A DNA stretch of 64,000 nt from Wenzhouxiangella sp. (GTDB taxonomy: Bacteria; Pseudomonadota; Gammaproteobacteria; Xanthomonadales; Wenzhouxiangellaceae), in assembly GCA_007134485.1 (NCBI GenBank), contig SLKT01000042.1, positions 1 to 64,000 of the forward strand, written 5' to 3'. A program made the position numbers and the translations under genes. Shown one piece after another: positions 32,814-41,158 of the stretch (the first letter of the stretch is position 1; each line of letters starts with the position of its first letter). Under the pieces are notes generated by a model. The model saw nothing but the letters and a program-made list of their open reading frames with translations, was not told the DNA's origin and did no database searches.

Positions 32814-35800
32814 CTACTCTGACAACGCCAGGAGCGAAGCGTTGCCTCCAACCGCCGCTGTATTGACAGTCAATGTGCGTTCGCTGCAAAAGCGCGGCAG
32901 GTAGTGCGGCCCGCCGGCTTTGGGGCCGGTTCCAGAAAGCCCTTCCCCACCGAACGGCTGAACGCCGACCACCGCCCCGGTCATATTGCGATTGACATAG
33001 GCATTGCCCACCGTGACCCGTGAGGCCACGTAGTCCTGAACCCGGTCGATGCGGCTGTGCACGCCCAGGGTCAGACCATAGCCGGTGGCGTTGATCTGGC
33101 CGATGATCCGATCCAGTTCACGACTGCCGAAACGGACCACGTGGAGGATGGGCCCGAAGACCTCGCCTTCAAGTTGCTCGATGGAGTCGATCTCGTAGGC
33201 GGCCGGAGCGAACCAGTGTCCCGAAGGCAAATCATCGGGCAGATCGACCCGGGCGATCAGGCGCGCCCCGGAATTCATTCGCTCAGCATGCCGGCCCAGC
33301 ATGTCCAGCTGGCCGCAATCGATGACCGGACCGACATCGGTCTTCAGCAGACCCGGATTCCCGACCCGGATTTCGGCCATCGCCCCGGCCAGCATGGTCA
33401 GAACGTGGTCGGCGATATCCTTCTGGACGCACAGCACGCGCAGCGCCGAACAGCGCTGGCCGGCGCTTAGAAAGGCCGAATGAATCACATCGCGCACCAC
33501 CTGCTCCGGCAGCGCCGAGGAATCCACGATCATGGCGTTCTGACCGCCGGTTTCGGCAATCAGCGTGGCCAGGGCCGATTCGCGCGCCGCCAGAGTGCGG
33601 TTGATGAGACGTGCGGTCCCGGTCGAGCCGGTAAAAGCCACCCCGGCAATGCGTTCATCACGCGTCAGCGCCGCGCCCAGTTCACCGCCGCCGGGCAGGC
33701 AGTAAAGCACGTCCTCGGGCACGCCGGCCTGATGCATCAATTCCACGGCCCGGTGGGCGATCAAAGGCGTCTGTTCGGCCGGCTTGGCGATCACGCTGTT
33801 GCCGGCCACCAGGGCAGCAACCACCTGGCCTGTGAAAATGGCCAGCGGAAAATTCCACGGACTGATGCACACCATCACTCCGCGACCGTGCAGGCTGATC
33901 TGGTTGTGTTCGCCGGTCGGGCCGGTCAGGACCTGCGGCTCGCCGATCGATTCCCGCGCCCGGGCCGCGTAGTAGCGGCAGAAATCGGCCGCTTCACGGA
34001 CCTCGGCAATGCCGTCCTTGAGCGTCTTGCCCGCCTCGCGGGCGCACAACGCCATCAACTCGCCACGATGGTCCTCGAGCAGATCGGCAATGCGATCGGC
34101 CAGGTCGGCGCGAACCCGGCCGCCTTGTCGATCCCATTCGGGTTGCGAAGCCAGCGCGTTGGTGATCACTGCCGACGCGCATTCGGGATCCGCCCATTCG
34201 ACCTGCCCGACCCGGTCCCCGGCATCGGCTGGAGAGTGGATGGCTTCGGACTGACCACGCCCCCTGGCGCCGGCACCCATTGGACGCGCCGTCCAGTGAC
34301 CCCGGCCGGTGCTTTCCATGTCCTTCTTCAGCGCCTCGATGGCCGGCATTTCGGCAAAATTGATCCCGGCCGAATTGCGACGGTCGTCGCCATAGATGTC
34401 GAGCGGCTCAGGGATGCGCGGATGGGGAATCTTATCGAGCGCCTGGATCTGCTCGACCGGATCGGACACCACTTCCTCAGGCGGCAGTTTTTCATCGACG
34501 ATGCGATTGACGAATGAGGTGTTGGCGCCGTTTTCAAGCAACCGCCGGACCAGATAGGGCAGCAGATCCTTGTGGTTGCCCACAGGAGCATAGACCCGGC
34601 AATTGGCGTTGTAATCGTCGTTGTCGAGCACCTCGGCATAGAGCTCCTTGCCCATGCCGTGCAGGCGCTGGTACTCGTACTCGCCATCACCGGCCATTTT
34701 CGAAATGGCCACGATGGTGTGCGCGTTATGGGTGGCAAACTGCGGGTAGAACTGCCCGGGCATGGACAGTAGCTTGCGGGCACAGGCGAGGTAGGACAGG
34801 TCGGTACAGGCCTTGCGGGTGAACACCGGGTAGCCGGGCAGGCCTTCCATCTGGGCAAACTTGACTTCGGTGTCCCAGTAGGCGCCCTTGACCAGGCGAA
34901 TGGGGATGCGATGCCCGCTCGACCGCGCCCGGTCGGCCAGCCAGTCAATGGCCGCCCAGGCCCGGCGCTGGTAGGCCTGCAGCGCCAGCCCGAAACCATC
35001 CCAGCCCTTGAGCGACTGATCGGTGAGCACGCGTTCGAACACTTCCAGTGACAGGGTCAGACGCTCGGCCTCTTCGGCGTCGACGGTCAGAGCAATGCCC
35101 TGCTCCCGGGCCAGGCGCGCCAGGTCAAGCAGGACCGGGCACAGCTCATCGAGCACCCGTTGCGCCTTGGCGTGCTCGTAACGCGGATGCAGGGCCGAAA
35201 GTTTGACCGAGATACTCGGCGCCGAAAATACGCTGGCATCGTCGGTGCTCTTGCCGATGGCCACGATGGCGTCGCGGTAAGCCTGGGCGTAACGGCGCGC
35301 ATCATCGGCCGTCAGCGCGGCTTCTCCAAGCATGTCGAAGGAATAGCGAAAGCGGCGATTGTCCTTTTTTGCCGCCCGCTGCAAGGCGCCCTTGATGGTG
35401 CGTCCCATGACATACTGGTGGCCCATGATGCGCATCGCCTGACGAATGGCCAGGCGGACCACGGGTTCGCCTGATTTGTTGGCGATTCGGGCCAGGGCAG
35501 CGCCGATATCGCGCCGCGGCGCTTCACTGACCTTGACCAGGCGTCCGGTCAGCATCAATCCCCAGGTGGAGGCATTGACGAAGGTCGAACTGCTCTTGCC
35601 GAGGTGGGATTCCCAATCGGCATCGGAGAGCTTGTCCGAGATCAGTTTCTCGGCGGTATCGTTGTCGGGAATGCGCAGCAGCGCCTCGGCCAGGCACATC
35701 AGCACCACGCCTTCTTCCGATGACAGGTCATACTCGCGCATGAAGGCTTCCATGGCCCCGGCATCGCGGCTGCGCTCGCGAACGGCGCTGACCAGGGCGG

Positions 35801-35972
35801 TAGCCTGATCGCGAATCCGCGCCCGATCCTGGTCACTCAGGCCCACCTGTTCGAGAAGAAATCCCACCAGCTCGCTTTCATCGCGATTCCACTGTTTTTC
35901 CAGCGTCCGGGTCAACGCATCGATGTCCAGTTCCTGATCACTGATTACAAACTGTTGATTGGTGGTTGTCAT
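32814..35972 (-). CDS. putA: Bifunctional proline dehydrogenase / P5C dehydrogenase
   Basis: A 1052-residue enzyme that oxidises proline to glutamate by way of FAD (proline dehydrogenase, ~200-480, IRLVKGAYWDTEVKFAQMEG) and NAD+ (P5C dehydrogenase, ~560-1040). The dehydrogenase half shows SPWNFPLAIFTGQVVAALVAGNSVIAKPAEQTP, catalytic Glu in AETGGQN and Cys in SAGQRCSALR. It lacks the ribbon-helix-helix repressor domain and the extra C-terminal domain of E. coli PutA, so it is a short, non-DNA-binding type. ATG 35972 is chosen over a longer in-frame start (36047) because MTTTNQQFVISDQELD begins the conserved N-terminus. Confidence 0.93.
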   Translation of the reverse strand: MTTTNQQFVISDQELDIDALTRTLEKQWNRDESELVGFLLEQVGLSDQDRARIRDQATALVSAVRERSRDAGAMEAFMREYDLSSEEGVVLMCLAEALLRIPDNDTAEKLISDKLSDADWESHLGKSSSTFVNASTWGLMLTGRLVKVSEAPRRDIGAALARIANKSGEPVVRLAIRQAMRIMGHQYVMGRTIKGALQRAAKKDNRRFRYSFDMLGEAALTADDARRYAQAYRDAIVAIGKSTDDASVFSAPSISVKLSALHPRYEHAKAQRVLDELCPVLLDLARLAREQGIALTVDAEEAERLTLSLEVFERVLTDQSLKGWDGFGLALQAYQRRAWAAIDWLADRARSSGHRIPIRLVKGAYWDTEVKFAQMEGLPGYPVFTRKACTDLSYLACARKLLSMPGQFYPQFATHNAHTIVAISKMAGDGEYEYQRLHGMGKELYAEVLDNDDYNANCRVYAPVGNHKDLLPYLVRRLLENGANTSFVNRIVDEKLPPEEVVSDPVEQIQALDKIPHPRIPEPLDIYGDDRRNSAGINFAEMPAIEALKKDMESTGRGHWTARPMGAGARGRGQSEAIHSPADAGDRVGQVEWADPECASAVITNALASQPEWDRQGGRVRADLADRIADLLEDHRGELMALCAREAGKTLKDGIAEVREAADFCRYYAARARESIGEPQVLTGPTGEHNQISLHGRGVMVCISPWNFPLAIFTGQVVAALVAGNSVIAKPAEQTPLIAHRAVELMHQAGVPEDVLYCLPGGGELGAALTRDERIAGVAFTGSTGTARLINRTLAARESALATLIAETGGQNAMIVDSSALPEQVVRDVIHSAFLSAGQRCSALRVLCVQKDIADHVLTMLAGAMAEIRVGNPGLLKTDVGPVIDCGQLDMLGRHAERMNSGARLIARVDLPDDLPSGHWFAPAAYEIDSIEQLEGEVFGPILHVVRFGSRELDRIIGQINATGYGLTLGVHSRIDRVQDYVASRVTVGNAYVNRNMTGAVVGVQPFGGEGLSGTGPKAGGPHYLPRFCSERTLTVNTAAVGGNASLLALSE

Positions 35973-36110
35973 GCTCTCCGAACCGCAGCGGCACGTGGTG
36001 GACTTAAAGGCGAAAGTGTAACGCAGCCCAAATTGCAGTACCGACATTTACATCCATCGGCTACAATATGCGCCCTGAGGACGCCGGGCTTGACCCGGAC
36101 GGAATCGCAA

Positions 36111-36623
36111 GTGATTGAGACTTGGAAAAAAAAGGACGGCTCGGGCATCATCGTCATCGATGCCAAAGCCAACCTGTCCATGAGTCTGGATCGACTGGCG
36201 ACCGTGGTTCTTGGATTGAGCGCAGTGACTCTGCTGATTGCCCTCGGTCCCCTGATCCTGGGGCTGTGGCCGATCTTGCTGGTCGCCGTGGTGCACCTGC
36301 TGATTGTCGGCTGGTGCCTGCGACTGGCCTGGCGGGGCAACTGGGCTCGCGAGCGACTGACAGTCAGCCCGGACAATCTGTCAGTCGAGCATTACGAGTT
36401 GCGCAACCGTTCCCAGACCCGCTGGCCGGTTGCCTGGGTGCGAATCGTGCAGGAGCCCGGACCACTGGGCGATATCCGGCTGTTCCTGCAATGCCAGGGC
36501 GATCGTCAGGAGATCGGCGCCTTCCTGCCGATCACCGAACGACTGGAACTGGCGCGCATCCTGAAGGAGAGCCTTCGGCCACATACGGCCTGGAGTGCCG
36601 ATAATCAAGAACAGGTGAGTTGA
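36111..36623 (+). CDS. DUF2244 family membrane protein
   Basis: A ~170-residue protein with two membrane helices near residues 30-72 (LATVVLGLSAVTLLIALGPLILG and LLVAVVHLLIVGWCLRLAW) followed by a soluble part with RWPVAWVRIVQEPG and LPITERLELARILKESL, the DUF2244 pattern. Family members commonly precede cytochrome oxidase genes; no biochemical function is established. GTG 36111 is the best of several weak starts, since the frame stays open to 35955 and overlaps the divergent putA region. A TACAAT at 36062-36067 is a possible -10 for the oxidase operon. The coxB start follows by two bases. Confidence 0.72.
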   Translation: MIETWKKKDGSGIIVIDAKANLSMSLDRLATVVLGLSAVTLLIALGPLILGLWPILLVAVVHLLIVGWCLRLAWRGNWARERLTVSPDNLSVEHYELRNRSQTRWPVAWVRIVQEPGPLGDIRLFLQCQGDRQEIGAFLPITERLELARILKESLRPHTAWSADNQEQVS

Positions 36624-36625
36624 GG

Positions 36626-37768
36626 ATGAAGAGAACCAACGAACTGATCGTCGCGCTTGCGGTGATGGCTGTCATAATCGTGATCACCTGGGGGCTGTTC
36701 GCCGTCGGGGACAACATGCCGCGTGGTGTGACGCCTTTCAGCAAGGATGTCTACCAGCTTCATAACCTGATCCTCGGAATCGTGACCGTGGCCGGCGTGC
36801 TGGTATTCACGGCCATGTTTACCTCGATCATCGTGCATCGCAAGTCCAAGGGTTACGAGCCGGCCAAGTTCACCCACTCCACCAAGGCCGAGATCATCTG
36901 GACCGCCATTCCGGTACTGATTCTGGTCGCAATGGCCATTCCGTCGACAGTGGTTCTGATCGACATGGAAGATACCGGTGGCGCTGAAATGAATATCAAG
37001 GTGACCGGTTACCAGTGGTTGTGGAAATATGACTACCTCGAAGATGACGTCAGCTTCTACTCGGCCATGGATCGGGAAAGCAATCGAGCGCGCCAGATCG
37101 GTTCAGGCATTGATCCGCGTACCGTTGAGAACTACCTGCTCGAAGTCGACAATCGTATGGTCGTCCCGGTCAACACCCGCATCCGCTTGCTGTTGACTGC
37201 CGATGATGTCATTCACAGCTGGTGGGTGCCGGAACTGGGCTGGAAGCGCGACGCCATCCCCGGCACCGTGAACGAGGCCTGGACCTATATCGAGGAAGAA
37301 GGTGTCTATCGCGGCCAGTGTGCCGAGCTGTGCGGCAAGGATCACGGCTTCATGCCGATCGTGGTCGAAGCGGTTTCGCGCGAGGAGTACGATGCCTGGG
37401 TTGCCGAGCAACGTGAAGAAACCGCGCGCGTGGCTCATGAAGCCGCGCGACTATGGACACGCGAGGAGCTGATGGACCATGGCGCCAATGTCTACCAGGC
37501 CCAGTGTGCAGCCTGTCACCAGGCTGATGGATCCGGCCTGGAGCCGGCCTTCCCGGCGTTGGCTCGCGACGGTGCTCCAACCGGCGAGCTGCGCGAGCAC
37601 ATGGAGATCGTTCTCCATGGTCGCGAAGGCACGGCCATGACCGGCTTCGGTGAGCGTTTGCAGCCGCAGGATATTGCCGCGGCCCTGACCTATACAAGAA
37701 ATGCCTGGAGCAACGGCGACGGAGAAGTCGTTCAGCCCTCCACCATCGCCGAGCTCGATCAGGGCTGA
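36626..37768 (+). CDS. coxB: Cytochrome c oxidase subunit II with fused cytochrome c
   Basis: A 380-residue subunit. Membrane helices lie near 8-27, 45-65 and 85-105. The copper-A site is complete: IHSWWVPELGWKRDAIPG supplies the His and CAELCGKDHGFM (~232-242) the two Cys, Glu, His and Met. A C-terminal class I cytochrome c follows, with CAACH at ~294-298 and a probable Met ligand in GTAMTGFGERL. Such a fusion marks a caa3-type oxidase that can take electrons directly or from another cytochrome c. AGGTGA lies before ATG 36626. First core subunit of the oxidase operon. Confidence 0.93.
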   Translation: MKRTNELIVALAVMAVIIVITWGLFAVGDNMPRGVTPFSKDVYQLHNLILGIVTVAGVLVFTAMFTSIIVHRKSKGYEPAKFTHSTKAEIIWTAIPVLILVAMAIPSTVVLIDMEDTGGAEMNIKVTGYQWLWKYDYLEDDVSFYSAMDRESNRARQIGSGIDPRTVENYLLEVDNRMVVPVNTRIRLLLTADDVIHSWWVPELGWKRDAIPGTVNEAWTYIEEEGVYRGQCAELCGKDHGFMPIVVEAVSREEYDAWVAEQREETARVAHEAARLWTREELMDHGANVYQAQCAACHQADGSGLEPAFPALARDGAPTGELREHMEIVLHGREGTAMTGFGERLQPQDIAAALTYTRNAWSNGDGEVVQPSTIAELDQG

Positions 37769-37810
37769 TCGGGCGGACCCTCAGGCTAAAGAAGCAAGGA
37801 TTCAAACAAG

Positions 37811-39421
37811 ATGAGTCAAGAAACCACAGCGCACCACGACGATCACGACCATCACCCCACCGGGATTGCCCGCTGGCTGTTCACCACCAATCACAAGGAA
37901 ATCGGCACCCTGTACCTGGTGTTCTCGCTGATCATGTTCCTGATCGGCGGCGCCATGGCGCTGGTGATACGCGCCGAGCTGTTTGCACCGGGTCTGCAGC
38001 TGGTCAATCCGGAGTTCTTCAACCAGATGACCACCATGCATGCGCTGGTGATGATCTTCGGCGCGGTAATGCCAGCCTTCGTCGGCCTGGCCAACTGGAT
38101 GGTGCCGCTGATGATCGGCGCGCCGGACATGGCCCTGCCGCGCATGAACAACTGGTCGTTCTGGATTCTGCCGTTCGCCTTTACCCTGCTGCTGGCCACC
38201 CTGTTCATGCCCTCTGGGGCACCGGCTTCCGGCTGGACTCTGTATCCGCCGCTATCACTGCAGGGCGGCAACAGTCTGGCCTTCGTCATTCTCGCCATCC
38301 ACTTGATGGGCATCTCCTCGATCATGGGGGCGATCAACATCATCGCCACCATTCTGAACATGCGCGCACCGGGCATGACACTGCTGCGCATGCCGCTGTT
38401 CATCTGGACCTGGCTGATTACCGCCTTCCTGCTGATCGCGGTCATGCCGGTACTGGCAGGCGCGGTGACCATGCTGCTGACCGATCGGTTCTTCGGCACC
38501 AGTTTCTTCGACGCCGCCGGCGGTGGTGATCCAGTGCTCTACCATCACATCTTCTGGTTCTTCGGGCACCCCGAGGTCTACATCATGATCCTGCCGGCGT
38601 TCGGGATCGTCTCGGAGATCATTCCGACGTTTTCGCGCAAGCGCCTGTTTGGTTATACATCGATGGTGTACGCGACCGCCTCGATCGCCTTTTTGTCATT
38701 CATCGTCTGGGCCCACCACATGTTCACCGTGGGCATGCCGCTGGGCGCGATGCTGTTTTTCATGTACGCGACCATGCTGATCGCGGTGCCCACAGGGGTG
38801 AAGATATTCAACTGGATATCGACCATGTGGCGAGGCTCGATGACCTTCGAGACTCCAATGCTGTTCGCGCTGGGCTTTCTGGTGTTGTTTACCATCGGCG
38901 GTTTTTCGGGACTGATGCTGGCCATTGTGCCGGCCGACTTCCAGTACCATGACAGCTACTTCGTGGTCGCCCACTTCCACTATGTACTGGTGACCGGTTC
39001 GGTGTTTGCCATCATGGCCGGGGTCTACTACTGGTTGCCGAAGTGGACCGGCTACATGTACGACGAGAAGCTGGGCAAGATCCACTTCTGGTGGTCGACC
39101 ATCTGGGTCAACGTGCTGTTCTTCCCGCAGCACTACCTGGGCCTGGCCGGCATGCCGCGACGCATTCCCGACTACGCCGTTCAGTTCACCGAGTTCAACA
39201 TGATTTCATCAATCGGTGGATTCATGTTCGGCTTTGGCCAGCTGCTGTTTGTCTACATCATCTGGAAATGCGCGCGCGGCGGAGAAAAGGCGACCGCCCA
39301 GGTCTGGGAAGGCGCACGCGGTCTGGAGTGGACGGTACCGTCGCCGGCCCCGTTGCATACTTTCGACACGCCACCCGTGGTCGATGACAGCGTGGCCGTG
39401 CACAAGGACAACCTGAGCTGA
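37811..39421 (+). CDS. ctaD: Cytochrome c oxidase subunit I
   Basis: A 536-residue, ~12-helix heme-copper oxidase catalytic subunit that binds heme a, heme a3 and Cu[23 protein letters not shown] holds a heme a ligand; [21 protein letters not shown] has the CuB His and the cross-linked Tyr of the HPEVY motif; [12 protein letters not shown] gives the two further CuB histidines; [19 protein letters not shown] supplies both heme-ligand histidines. The N-terminus is His/Asp-rich (HHDDHDHHP). It pumps protons while reducing O2. Same operon as coxB, with 42 bases between them. Confidence 0.96.
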   Translation: MSQETTAHHDDHDHHPTGIARWLFTTNHKEIGTLYLVFSLIMFLIGGAMALVIRAELFAPGLQLVNPEFFNQMTTMHALVMIFGAVMPAFVGLANWMVPLMIGAPDMALPRMNNWSFWILPFAFTLLLATLFMPSGAPASGWTLYPPLSLQGGNSLAFVILAIHLMGISSIMGAINIIATILNMRAPGMTLLRMPLFIWTWLITAFLLIAVMPVLAGAVTMLLTDRFFGTSFFDAAGGGDPVLYHHIFWFFGHPEVYIMILPAFGIVSEIIPTFSRKRLFGYTSMVYATASIAFLSFIVWAHHMFTVGMPLGAMLFFMYATMLIAVPTGVKIFNWISTMWRGSMTFETPMLFALGFLVLFTIGGFSGLMLAIVPADFQYHDSYFVVAHFHYVLVTGSVFAIMAGVYYWLPKWTGYMYDEKLGKIHFWWSTIWVNVLFFPQHYLGLAGMPRRIPDYAVQFTEFNMISSIGGFMFGFGQLLFVYIIWKCARGGEKATAQVWEGARGLEWTVPSPAPLHTFDTPPVVDDSVAVHKDNLS

Positions 39422-39431
39422 ATCGGAGACG

Positions 39432-39578
39432 ATGAGTCTTTTGACTGACAAGAAACCCGACAATCGAAGCGACCGCCGCCGCAGCATCATTCGTACCGCA
39501 TTGATTCTCGCGGCCGTGGTCCTGGTCATTTACCTGAGCTTTATCGGCCAGGCCGTACTGACGTATTTCGGATCATGA
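39432..39578 (+). CDS. Small single-helix membrane protein in the oxidase operon
   Basis: A 48-residue reading frame with a good GGAG before ATG 39432. The polar, basic N-terminus (TDKKPDNRSDRRRSIIRT) is followed by one hydrophobic helix (ALILAAVVLVIYLSFIG). It fills the gap between ctaD and ctaG, and its stop overlaps the ctaG start (ATGA), implying translational coupling. Small single-pass proteins in this position occur in other proteobacterial cox operons and are annotated as small assembly proteins; this one is assigned by position and topology only. Confidence 0.7.
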   Translation: MSLLTDKKPDNRSDRRRSIIRTALILAAVVLVIYLSFIGQAVLTYFGS

Positions 39579-40135
39579 TGCAAGTAAAGGATCAAAAGAA
39601 ATGGCGCCTGGTGGGTGGATTGAGCCTGATGGCCGTGGCCATGTTCGGGTTCGGTTACCTGCTGGTACCCCTGTATGAAAAATTCTGCGAAATCACCGGC
39701 ATCGGTGGTCGCACCGGGGATGCCGTGGTCGAGCAGACCCTGACCACAGAGGTCGACACCTCAAGAAAGGTGACCGTGCACTTCGACGCCAATGTCAATT
39801 CGGCCCTGCCCTGGCGCTTCGAGCCGACCGAACGGATGATGCAGGTCCATCCGGGCAAGCTTTATGAAACCACTTACATCGCCTATAACCGCTCCGATCA
39901 ACCGGTCGTTGCGCAGGCGGTGCCCAGCGTGGCGCCCGGTCAGGCCTCGCTGTATTTCAACAAGACCGAATGCTTCTGCTTTACCGAACAACTTCTGGGG
40001 CCGGGTGAATCCAGGGACATGCCGGTACGATTCGTGGTTGATCCCAACCTGCCACAGCGTACCGACCTGGTCACCCTGTCCTACATTATTTATAAAAACG
40101 ATGAAGCCACCGCGGTGCTGGCCGCCGCGGACTGA
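39575..40135 (+). CDS. ctaG: Cytochrome c oxidase assembly protein CtaG/Cox11
   Basis: A 186-residue membrane-anchored copper chaperone that delivers copper to CuB of subunit I. One N-terminal helix (~11-33) is followed by a periplasmic immunoglobulin-like domain with the copper-binding ECFCF motif (Cys ~133 and ~135) and LGPGESRDMPVRFVVDPNLP. A third conserved cysteine lies in YEKFCEITG (~38). The ATG at 39575 overlaps the preceding small gene; a second ATG follows immediately. Confidence 0.94.
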   Translation: MMQVKDQKKWRLVGGLSLMAVAMFGFGYLLVPLYEKFCEITGIGGRTGDAVVEQTLTTEVDTSRKVTVHFDANVNSALPWRFEPTERMMQVHPGKLYETTYIAYNRSDQPVVAQAVPSVAPGQASLYFNKTECFCFTEQLLGPGESRDMPVRFVVDPNLPQRTDLVTLSYIIYKNDEATAVLAAAD

Positions 40136-40152
40136 ATAACCAGGGAGCTCCC

Positions 40153-41013
40153 ATGGCACAAGGCACTTACTACGTTCCTCATTCCGCGAAGTGGCCGATC
40201 GTAGGATCGATCGGACTTTTCCTGCTGGCGATCGGTGCGGCCAACTGGCTGAATGGCGGCCCAACCGGTCCGTGGTTCTTCGCTGCCGGCGGCGGAATCA
40301 TCATTCTCATGCTGTTTGGCTGGTTTGGTGATGTCATCCGCGAGTCCGAAGGTGGCATGTACAACAGCGCCGTGGATACCTCCTTTCGCCAGGGCATGAT
40401 CTGGTTCATCTTCTCCGAGGTGATGTTTTTCGCCGCGTTTTTCGGGGCGTTGTTCTATGCGCGCATGTTTGCCGTGCCCTGGCTGGGCGGTGAAGGTACC
40501 GGTGCCATGACCAACGAATTGTTGTGGCCGGACTACGAGGCGACGTGGCCCACCCATGGTCCCGGCGAACTCGGTGGTGATTTCCAGACCATTCCCGGTT
40601 TCGGGCTGCCGCTGCTCAACACCCTGATCCTGCTGACCTCGGGAATCACCATCACACTGGCTCACTGGGCGCTCAAGCGTGCCCAGCGCGGTCTGCTGAT
40701 CTTCTGGATGATTGCGACCATTTTGCTGGGCGTGATCTTCCTGTTCATCCAGGGTTACGAGTATGTCCATGCCTACCGGGACCTCGGCCTGACCCTGGGT
40801 TCGGGTATATACGGCTCGACATTCTTCATGCTGACCGGCTTTCATGGCCTGCACGTGACCCTCGGTGCGATCATGCTGATCGTAATCACCATTCGCTGCG
40901 CCTATGGTCATTTCAGCAAGGAAAACCACTTCGGTTTCGAGGCGGTCGCCTGGTACTGGCACTTCGTTGATGTCGTCTGGCTGGCCTTGTTCCTGTTCGT
41001 GTACGTGATCTGA
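40153..41013 (+). CDS. ctaE: Cytochrome c oxidase subunit III
   Basis: A 286-residue seven-helix subunit. YYVPHSAKWPIVGSIGLFLLAIGAANW, RQGMIWFIFSEVMFFAAFFGALFYARM, GITITLAHWALKRAQRGL, FFMLTGFHGLHVTLGAIML and VAWYWHFVDVVWLALFLFVYVI are all diagnostic. Subunit III stabilises subunit I and proton uptake. It has a good GGGAGCTC-type upstream context and is the last complete gene of the oxidase operon; SURF1, ctaA and ctaB, often next in this position, are absent. Confidence 0.95.
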   Translation: MAQGTYYVPHSAKWPIVGSIGLFLLAIGAANWLNGGPTGPWFFAAGGGIIILMLFGWFGDVIRESEGGMYNSAVDTSFRQGMIWFIFSEVMFFAAFFGALFYARMFAVPWLGGEGTGAMTNELLWPDYEATWPTHGPGELGGDFQTIPGFGLPLLNTLILLTSGITITLAHWALKRAQRGLLIFWMIATILLGVIFLFIQGYEYVHAYRDLGLTLGSGIYGSTFFMLTGFHGLHVTLGAIMLIVITIRCAYGHFSKENHFGFEAVAWYWHFVDVVWLALFLFVYVI

Positions 41014-41035
41014 CCCGAACCAGCGGTTCCGATTC

Positions 41036-41158
41036 ATGAAGTTGACTGACGCCCAACCGCGGCTGATTGCCGCGGCCATGTGGCTGGTCATCCTGTTTGT
41101 CAGTGTCTACGTAGCTGTCGCGAGGACATCTTTTACTGCTCAGGCCATTCGCTGCTCG
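41036..41158 (+). pseudogene. Probable truncated N-terminus of a membrane protein
   Basis: From ATG 41036 the first ~35 codons encode a plausible start of a membrane protein (MKLTDAQPRL, a hydrophobic helix WLVILFVSVYVAV, then ARTSFTA). This resembles the first helix of MMPL/RND-type exporters, where a similar R-T-x-F-x-A is followed by a large periplasmic domain. After about 41140 the sequence loses this character and the frame runs into the antisense of the helicase gene, ending at 41281. I read it as a gene broken by rearrangement; a genuine small protein is an alternative. Confidence 0.35.
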
